Part shown: one piece after another, positions 6,406 to 10,875 of the stretch
How positions within the stretch are numbered: the first letter of the stretch is position 1
Layout of the letters: the number at the start of each line of letters is the position of its first letter
NCBI GenBank assembly: GCA_021811505.1
Contig: JAJZOM010000099.1
Location: 1-10,875 of the forward strand
DNA from: Thermoplasmata archaeon
GTDB lineage: Archaea > Thermoplasmatota > Thermoplasmata > Thermoplasmatales > Thermoplasmataceae
Length of the DNA: 10,875 nt
Direction: 5' to 3'
Program-made: the position numbers and the translations under genes
The notes under the pieces: generated by a model
What the model was told of the DNA's origin: nothing
Database searches by the model: none
Seen by the model: the letters and a program-made list of their open reading frames with translations, nothing else

Positions 6406-6431
6406 GTTAACTTTTGAGTTAAAACTTAACG
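6406..6431. repeat. Palindromic repeat, copy B, abutting the integrase TATA box
   Basis: The site reads GTTAACTTTT at the left and AAAACTTAACG at the right and is symmetric at about 20 of 25 positions. It is 23/26 identical to copy A. Its right end sits directly against the TATA box at 6435-6442, over the position where TFB would bind, so a bound protein should block initiation. It also lies between the divergent NYN and integrase genes and may affect both. Confidence 0.7.
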
Positions 6432-6434
6432 GGA

Positions 6435-6442
6435 TTTATATA
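6435..6442 (+). promoter_or_regulatory. TATA box of the integrase gene
   Basis: TTTATATA is a near-consensus archaeal box. It predicts a transcript start near 6466, leaving about 55 bases before the TTG at 6522. It is flanked by palindrome B upstream and palindrome C downstream, a typical layout for a repressible promoter. Confidence 0.6.
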
Positions 6443-6491
6443 CTCATTCCGGGGACTGGCGGGAAGATCTCCCTCAAAGCGGATCAAAAAC

Positions 6492-6515
6492 GTTAAGTTT
6501 TGTCACGGACTTAAC
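6492..6515. repeat. Palindromic repeat, copy C, just before the integrase start
   Basis: Perfect seven-base arms GTTAAGT and ACTTAAC are separated by ten bases. The left ten bases GTTAAGTTTT are identical to the reverse complement of the right end of copy B, which ties this site to the same family. It ends six bases before the integrase TTG start. Confidence 0.65.
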
Positions 6516-6521
6516 ATCGCA

Positions 6522-7082
6522 TTGAAACCGATAGTAAGATCTTCGGAGAAGTTTCAGGTCAGGATCCTCAGGCCTGCCGAGTTCGAGACCCTGAGGGAGG
6601 CAATGGAACCTGACGTGAGGAAGATATGCACTTCCCTCCTTCTTAGCGGGATGCGTTATGCCGAGATGCAAAGATTCAGGGAGAACCCGGACTGGCTGGA
6701 CGGGAGATTCATTCATCTTCCGAGGGGATCGATGCTCAAGGTCAAGGCAAAGCAGCGTGAACGCGCAATTCGACTGAGCGACATGGGCAGGACCCTGGTG
6801 AAAGATCTCTTCCAGGTCCCTCATCCGTTGCCTGCGCTCGCTGCATTCGACATGAAGCTGAGAAGGCTGTCGAAAAGGATCCTCGAGGGAGCTCCGGTCA
6901 ACAACAAGACGTTCAGGAAGACATGGGAATCCTGGTTAGTGTTTTATTATCCCGACAAGGCATTGCAGATTGCATTGAGCCAAGGACATACGACTACGAC
7001 GCAGTACGAGCACTATCTGAACATTCCGTTTGAGGGCAACGACAGGAGAGAGATGAGGAAGTGGGTGGAGGGGTGGATTTGA
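6522..7082 (+). CDS. Compact tyrosine recombinase / integrase (catalytic domain only)
   Basis: This 186-residue protein is a tyrosine recombinase reduced to its catalytic domain. Expected catalytic residues are visible: R45 in LLSGMRYAE; a lysine in KVKAKQ (K75 or K77) in the strand loop; R132 in NKTFRKTW, where the usual histidine of HxxR is Lys129; H156 in SQGHTTTT; and Y165, nine residues after that histidine, as in GHSS...RYAH of Xer proteins. No core-binding N-terminal domain precedes it, and the enzyme is shorter than bacterial Xer proteins (about 300 residues). The start is TTG at 6522. The 3' end overlaps the next gene in a TTGA arrangement. It probably catalyses integration, excision or inversion of a local element; the partner site is not identified, though the nearby palindromes are candidates. 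Confidence 0.85.
   Translation: MKPIVRSSEKFQVRILRPAEFETLREAMEPDVRKICTSLLLSGMRYAEMQRFRENPDWLDGRFIHLPRGSMLKVKAKQRERAIRLSDMGRTLVKDLFQVPHPLPALAAFDMKLRRLSKRILEGAPVNNKTFRKTWESWLVFYYPDKALQIALSQGHTTTTQYEHYLNIPFEGNDRREMRKWVEGWI
7067..7073 (+). promoter_or_regulatory. Strong Shine-Dalgarno site inside the integrase 3' end
   Basis: GGAGGGG lies within the last integrase codons, five bases before the TTG at 7079. It decides the start of the downstream gene and marks translational coupling. Most other genes here lack a comparable site. Confidence 0.55.
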
Positions 7083-7951
7083 TCAGCCCGCATATCCCTG
7101 ATCCGATTGATCTAAATGCCCTTAGAACCCTGTACTCTTCAAACCGAGCTTTAAAACAACGCCAAATTTACGTGTTCAATGAAGTTGAAAGCATCTTAGA
7201 TCACCCAACCCTTCCTGGAGAGCTAGCAATAAACACTACAGAAAAAGAAACAATAGATCTATATTGCGAATATAGGGCCTGGATTTCCTTTTCAGAAGCT
7301 CTAAACAGGATCTGGACCACAGTGGAATTGCATAAAAAGGATGTTAACAATTCACTTGAGCTCAGGGAATTCAATATTGGGTTCTCAAACTCCTCCACTA
7401 TCCCGAATCTGCACTACGCAAATATGGCATTGCTGTTATCATATCTGGTGGCCATCGGCGTGATTCCTATTCGAAAGAATGAAAGAGAAAATTGGTTCTT
7501 GGTTCGACAGGATTCATCATACAGGGCGTATGCCAAAGGAGACTACGTACAAAAATTGAGGCTTAGCACAAGTTCGAAAAATTGGCATGAATTGATCATC
7601 GCCCTGAGTCAAAGAATGGCCATTGAAACCCAATCAGATCTTCCAATAGACAAGGTAGACTGTGTAAGAAAGGCTAGAAATTATCTGCATTACTCACTCT
7701 TATCAAGTTCTAGCCTGCTTGCACAAATTGGAGAACTATACTATGGAAAATGTCTTTCAGTGTCAAAACAACTTTGCTCGGCGGTTTTCAATATCCTCAC
7801 TTCCGATATCGGACTTCAATCTCAGAACCAATCTGAGAAGCGGTTTCAACAACTAATGCCTGAGTGCAGTAACTTAATAACAAGATACAGTAACTCCGCA
7901 AGCATAATCACATTGCAAAGAAAAGTACCGTGCTTGGCAAATCTGCCATGA
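7079..7951 (+). CDS. Unknown protein translationally coupled to the integrase, HEPN-like Rx6H motif
   Basis: No family is recognised for this 290-residue protein. I prefer the TTG at 7079, which overlaps the integrase stop (TTGA) and has a strong ribosome site GGAGGGG (7067-7073) five bases ahead; the longer frame from GTG 7061 adds six low-complexity residues. The N-terminal half is helical and acidic. Residues 195-206 read CVRKARNYLHYS, with R197-x6-H204 fitting the Rx4-6H pattern of HEPN ribonucleases and the RN dipeptide often seen there. The C-terminal part is serine- and glutamine-rich. Overlap and ribosome site mean it is expressed together with the integrase, so it may be a cargo gene or an accessory factor. 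The HEPN idea rests on one short motif, so I hold it loosely. Confidence 0.65.
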   Translation: MISPHIPDPIDLNALRTLYSSNRALKQRQIYVFNEVESILDHPTLPGELAINTTEKETIDLYCEYRAWISFSEALNRIWTTVELHKKDVNNSLELREFNIGFSNSSTIPNLHYANMALLLSYLVAIGVIPIRKNERENWFLVRQDSSYRAYAKGDYVQKLRLSTSSKNWHELIIALSQRMAIETQSDLPIDKVDCVRKARNYLHYSLLSSSSLLAQIGELYYGKCLSVSKQLCSAVFNILTSDIGLQSQNQSEKRFQQLMPECSNLITRYSNSASIITLQRKVPCLANLP

Positions 7952-8109
7952 GATAGTCAACTTCTTCGGCCGGCACCATTCCCGTAGACTATTGACAGGA
8001 AATGCATTCTCCCTTATACGTGTAGCTATACCGGATACGAACACGGTTGAGACAAGGTGCCTTCGTTGATTTACCGATCCTCAAAACAGAATCCTTCCAA
8101 AGCATGTCT

Positions 8110-8136
8110 TGTTAGCACTTCAAATAAATGCTAACA
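8110..8136. promoter_or_regulatory. Inverted repeat TGTTAGCA / TGCTAACA, possible operator
   Basis: A perfect eight-base inverted repeat separated by eleven bases lies about 30 bases upstream of the TATA box of the 8199 gene. It could bind a dimeric regulator, or form a weak hairpin after the 7951 stop. The spacing of arm centres, 19 bases, is close to two helical turns, which suits a protein-binding site. The rest of the 7952-8198 gap shows nothing I can name. Confidence 0.5.
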
Positions 8137-8163
8137 TGGATTGCCACGCGACGCGCAATGATC

Positions 8164-8170
8164 TTTATAG
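8164..8170 (+). promoter_or_regulatory. TATA box of the membrane protein gene
   Basis: TTTATAG centred about 32 bases before the ATG at 8199 gives an almost leaderless transcript. No ribosome site is visible before the ATG, which agrees with this. Confidence 0.5.
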
Positions 8171-8198
8171 AGAAACGCGAAATTAGGATGTATAGGCC

Positions 8199-9158
8199 AT
8201 GACCGCTTACCTTGCCTTAGTTGATATCGTTATCGGGGGAGTCGCTACTGTGATGGCTCCAGTTTTATCTTACATGATATATGAATTCAGCCAGCGAAAT
8301 GACATGCGGAAGTTGTGGTTGCAGAGTTTAGGAGAGCAAAGTCAAGATTTTAGACAACTCTTGAGTTACAGAAAAGATACCGAGAAAGAGGCCAGAATAG
8401 TTTACTTGGTTCCTCCTTTTGTTCTCTTCTTACTATATTCATCGATTTCAAATTTTCAGTATGGGAGATATTGGCAGTACTATCTCTTGCTGTTATCTTG
8501 CATATCTATGGTTGGATTCTTAGTTAACTACCTAGGAACAACCACTATTATTCAGGTCGAGCATTCTTTAAGAGACTATGGTTTTCGCGTGTCCTCCAAG
8601 ATAGACTATCCGGCAGAAACTGACTCTTCCCAGATGCTAAATGAAAAGCTTAAGAAGATCAGAGTGGACTTTACGATGGAGAAGAGCGGTGAGTTCCTCA
8701 AATTTGTGCGGTCAAGAGCCTTCGCTAGGAATTTCTATGTATTAATGCTTGGTTTAATTTCAACCGCTGAGGTAGCAACTTTTCTGACGTATTATCCTTA
8801 TTTTCCGTTGAGTTTCTATATTCGGAGTGTCGGGAACTTTCTACTAATGGTTCTGTTCCCTTCCTTGTCCTTCCTGTTTCTTAACAGAAGTTACTTTGGT
8901 TCCAAATTTGAGTACGACACAGTGGAATATAAGCTCTTCAAGTTCATATCGAATAGGAGAGCACAGATTGTTAGAGTTGTTACAAAGTCTGGAACCTATG
9001 AAGGTTTCATAACAGGTATTGGACGCTGTTTGCTCATATTGGAGTACAAGAAGGTAGAAGGGGATCCTCCCCCCAACAGACAGGTATCCATTGAGTGGAG
9101 AAAAATAGAGTCTATTAGCAGCGAACCCCCCTGGTGGATCCCATATGGTGTAGTCTAA
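8199..9158 (+). CDS. Multi-pass membrane protein with C-terminal Sm/SH3-like domain, unknown function
   Basis: No family is recognised for this 319-residue protein. Hydrophobic segments lie at about 5-28, 67-84, 94-112, 179-198 and 206-228, giving roughly five membrane helices, with charged soluble loops at 31-65 and 120-177. The tail (about 252-306) contains RAQIVRVVTKSGTYEGFITG and then GRCLLILEYKK and VSIEWRKIESIS. This run of short beta strands, with a central xGxYEGxIxGI turn, resembles Sm/LSm or SH3-like barrels, which bind RNA, DNA or peptides. The layout of a helix bundle plus a small sensor or binding barrel fits a membrane effector or a scaffold, but this is inference. It has its own promoter and an upstream inverted repeat. 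The DUF72 frame begins seven bases after its stop, so the two may be cotranscribed. Arginine codons are mixed. Confidence 0.7.
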   Translation: MTAYLALVDIVIGGVATVMAPVLSYMIYEFSQRNDMRKLWLQSLGEQSQDFRQLLSYRKDTEKEARIVYLVPPFVLFLLYSSISNFQYGRYWQYYLLLLSCISMVGFLVNYLGTTTIIQVEHSLRDYGFRVSSKIDYPAETDSSQMLNEKLKKIRVDFTMEKSGEFLKFVRSRAFARNFYVLMLGLISTAEVATFLTYYPYFPLSFYIRSVGNFLLMVLFPSLSFLFLNRSYFGSKFEYDTVEYKLFKFISNRRAQIVRVVTKSGTYEGFITGIGRCLLILEYKKVEGDPPPNRQVSIEWRKIESISSEPPWWIPYGVV

Positions 9159-9165
9159 CTTATCC

Positions 9166-9981
9166 TTGTCTGGAAAATGGCTTTTAAAGTTGGCAGAAAT
9201 TCGAACAGGCTACTCCGGTTGGAGCTACGCTCAATGGGTGGGTCCCTTCTATCCCAAAGGCACGAGATCGTCTGATTTCCTGAAGGCCTATTCCAAGGTA
9301 TTCGATACCGTAGAAATAGACTCTACCTTTTACAGGCCTCCCAGTAATTCAATGATCGATTCCTGGAGAGGATCCACCCCGGAAGGATTCCTGTTCTGCC
9401 CTAAAGTGCCAAAAGAGATAACCCATGATCTGAGATTCAGGAACGCCAATAAACCGATGAACTCGTTCCTGGATTCGATACGGGAGCTGAAAGAAAAGCT
9501 GGGGTTGGTGTTGATGCAACTTCCCCCTTCCATCACCTATTCCCAGGGACGTGAAGATCTTTCAGGATTCATGGATTCGCTGCCGGCTGATCTTGGCTTC
9601 GCAATTGAGTTCAGGGACAACTCCTGGTTCAGAGATGACGTCTATGAATTGCTGAGGAATCACAGCGTCACAATGGCATGGTCCGAGGTGCCATACGTGA
9701 ATACACCCGCCGTTCTGACGACCTCGACGGTTTACCTCAGGCTGGTCGGTGATAGGAGTCTGAGTGAAGAGAGCTTTGGAAAGGTTCGGAGAGACATGAG
9801 TACTGTAATTGATAAATGGTCCAGGGTGCTAAATGAAAGGAAGTACAGTCTTGATCACGTGTTTGCGTTTGCCAACAACCACTTCCAAGGTTTCGGACCT
9901 GCGACCGTCAATTCTCTTCGGATAGGTCTGGGCATGGAACCGGTTGACTGGACAGACAGGAACCAGAAGACACTGTTTTGA
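9166..9981 (+). CDS. DUF72/YecE-family TIM-barrel protein
   Basis: This protein belongs to the DUF72 (YecE, COG1801) family, widespread TIM-barrel proteins whose biochemical function is not established. The typical motifs appear in order: RTGYSGWSYAQWVGPFYPKG near the start, FDTVEIDSTFYRPPS, FLFCPKVPKEITH, LVLMQLPPS, AIEFRDNSW, a central AW strand, VYLRLVGDR, and FAFANNHFQGFGPATVNSL at the end. Length is normal. The listed start is TTG at 9166; the TTG at 9190 gives MAEIRTGYSGW, which begins where family members usually begin and lies about 25 bases after an AT-rich ACTTATCC (9158-9165), so I regard 9190 as more likely. It probably marks the return to core genome after the accessory island. 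It ends 18 bases from the convergent gene on the other strand. Confidence 0.9.
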   Translation: MSGKWLLKLAEIRTGYSGWSYAQWVGPFYPKGTRSSDFLKAYSKVFDTVEIDSTFYRPPSNSMIDSWRGSTPEGFLFCPKVPKEITHDLRFRNANKPMNSFLDSIRELKEKLGLVLMQLPPSITYSQGREDLSGFMDSLPADLGFAIEFRDNSWFRDDVYELLRNHSVTMAWSEVPYVNTPAVLTTSTVYLRLVGDRSLSEESFGKVRRDMSTVIDKWSRVLNERKYSLDHVFAFANNHFQGFGPATVNSLRIGLGMEPVDWTDRNQKTLF

Positions 9982-9999
9982 GCAAATCTCCATCGGGCC

Positions 10000-10830
10000 T
10001 CAGTTGCCCTGAGACATTTGCACATTTTTTCGCTCCACACCATATGACGCTTTTTCTTTCATCAAATGATACCACATCCCCGCATTGAACTTTAACGGAA
10101 TAAGTGGATCGGTTTGCGAAGCCACCTTTGCGCAGAGGTTGATCAGCTTAAATTTCAGTAAGTGTGGACTGATACGTTCATTCCCGCTAATCCCAAGAAT
10201 CTTTTTACCCCCCTGTTCAACCCAAGTATCAACTGGGAACAACATTAGATAATCACAAATTTGCGGTCTAATGGAATGACATTTCGTGGAGAGAAATACT
10301 ATATCTCTCAGGGTAAAGGCGGCCAGTTTATCTCCAACATTAGATATCTCAATCAAATCAGTGTAAGCCTGCATTACATTAGTTTGCTGGATTAAATCCG
10401 CGAGATGATCAAACATATTGTTTCTTCCCAAGTCAAAGAGTCTAGTCTGATAGCTTAGTAATCCATCTATCATTTTCAGATCCTTTGGGTTTAGCTTGTA
10501 GTTATTTGTCTCATCAATTTTTACACCGAATTTCTCCGCAAGTTCTTTCAAAAAAACTGGATTGTTCTTCAATTTTCCGGATTTCTTTCTTTCTTCGATT
10601 AAATTTATGAATTCCGCCAAAATCGTTTTTATTTCTCGGATCTGGTCTCTGTCAAAGCACCTATCAAGTTTCAGAATCTGTAGATAGGATTCTTTATAAG
10701 ACGAAGATAACTTATCATTTCTCCCCCTAAGCATAAGATGCCCCATAATGAACCCGAAGGCTATTACCCAATTTTCCTCTCCGCTTAGGGTTTCTTCGGA
10801 AAAGTTGTTCCCTTCCTCAGTAGTGAGCAA
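10000..10830 (-). CDS. Helix-hairpin-helix (HhH-GPD-like) protein, weak similarity
   Basis: A 276-residue, mostly helical protein. Residues 162-178 read ISNVGDKLAAFTLRDIV, a helix-hairpin-helix with a glycine turn and K168, and residues 195-204 read LMLFPVDTWV with D201. In HhH-GPD base-excision glycosylases, a VGxKxA hairpin followed by a VDTxV loop holding the catalytic aspartate has this order and spacing, so a DNA-repair-like fold is plausible. The N-terminal 120 residues do not match anything I know. The listed start is TTG at 10830, near the AT-rich TATTATAATAAATA that could be a TATA box, but the frame has no stop up to the right edge (it continues upstream as VTKYYNKYYHL), so the true start may lie outside the window. 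Convergent with DUF72. Function uncertain. Confidence 0.65.
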   Translation of the reverse strand: MLTTEEGNNFSEETLSGEENWVIAFGFIMGHLMLRGRNDKLSSSYKESYLQILKLDRCFDRDQIREIKTILAEFINLIEERKKSGKLKNNPVFLKELAEKFGVKIDETNNYKLNPKDLKMIDGLLSYQTRLFDLGRNNMFDHLADLIQQTNVMQAYTDLIEISNVGDKLAAFTLRDIVFLSTKCHSIRPQICDYLMLFPVDTWVEQGGKKILGISGNERISPHLLKFKLINLCAKVASQTDPLIPLKFNAGMWYHLMKEKASYGVERKNVQMSQGN

Positions 10831-10837
10831 GTGGTAG

Positions 10838-10852
10838 TATTTATTATAATAT
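10838..10852 (-). promoter_or_regulatory. Possible TATA box for the HhH-like gene
   Basis: The minus strand reads TATTATAATAAATA about 10-25 bases before the TTG at 10830. It would support a leaderless start there. It is equally possible that this AT-rich stretch is coding, since the frame is open across it. Confidence 0.3.
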
Positions 10853-10875
10853 TTCGTAACGCATGAGGTACTTTT

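Noticed and set aside
6308..6496. 62-codon plus-strand frame before the integrase
   Set aside because: Runs across the palindrome and TATA box; no domain and an unlikely composition.
5450..7980. GGCCGGC-containing short matches at about 5452 and 7970
   Set aside because: Too short and in unrelated surroundings to be a meaningful repeat.
1..10875. tRNA gene as integration target, and CRISPR array
   Set aside because: No GGTTCGAAT-type T-arm with a matching acceptor stem and no regularly spaced repeats were found by eye on either strand.

Overview
The window looks archaeal, most likely from a euryarchaeon such as a Thermoplasmata-type lineage; the lineage is an inference. Support comes from archaeal TATA boxes (TTTATATA at 3046-3053 and 6435-6442, TTTATAG at 8164-8170), starts lying close behind TATA boxes with no ribosome site, frequent TTG/GTG starts, heavy AGA/AGG arginine usage in the core genes, and a short catalytic-domain-only tyrosine recombinase. 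No tRNA, rRNA or CRISPR array was seen.

Left edge (1-1111, minus strand): the end of a core energy operon, with a HyfC/HycD/NuoH-type membrane subunit followed by the start of a HyfE-type subunit. The two overlap by GTGA and belong to a group-4 membrane hydrogenase or complex-I-like module.

Middle (about 1170-9160): an accessory island. In order it holds an HNH endonuclease with zinc ribbons and a shortened HNH zinc site (1349-2164), a frameshifted two-helix membrane protein (2279-2511), a missed 47-residue cysteine-rich mini-protein (2753-2896), a prokaryotic viperin (3117-3983), an unknown helical protein with a HEPN-like N-terminus (4291-5370), a tyrosine recombinase remnant (5446-5652, minus), a NYN-domain nuclease-like protein (5732-6301, minus), a compact integrase (6522-7082) translationally coupled to an unknown protein (7079-7951), and a multi-pass membrane protein with an Sm-like tail (8199-9158). 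Three related palindromic sites (4057-4082, 6406-6431, 6492-6515) share GTTAA...TTAAC arms. Two of them bracket the integrase promoter and the third lies between viperin and the 4291 gene.

Right edge (9166-10875): a DUF72/YecE-family gene and, convergent with it, a protein with a helix-hairpin-helix glycosylase-like segment whose frame stays open to the window edge.

The main discovery is the viperin. It carries the CxxxCxxC cluster motif and an almost complete set of viperin-specific C-terminal motifs, so it probably makes 3'-deoxy-3',4'-didehydro nucleotides that terminate viral transcripts. It sits beside recombinase genes and unknown genes with nuclease-like or membrane features, which is the setting of a mobile antiviral defence island. 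No nucleotide kinase partner is visible. The functions of 4291-5370, 7079-7951 and 8199-9158 remain unknown.
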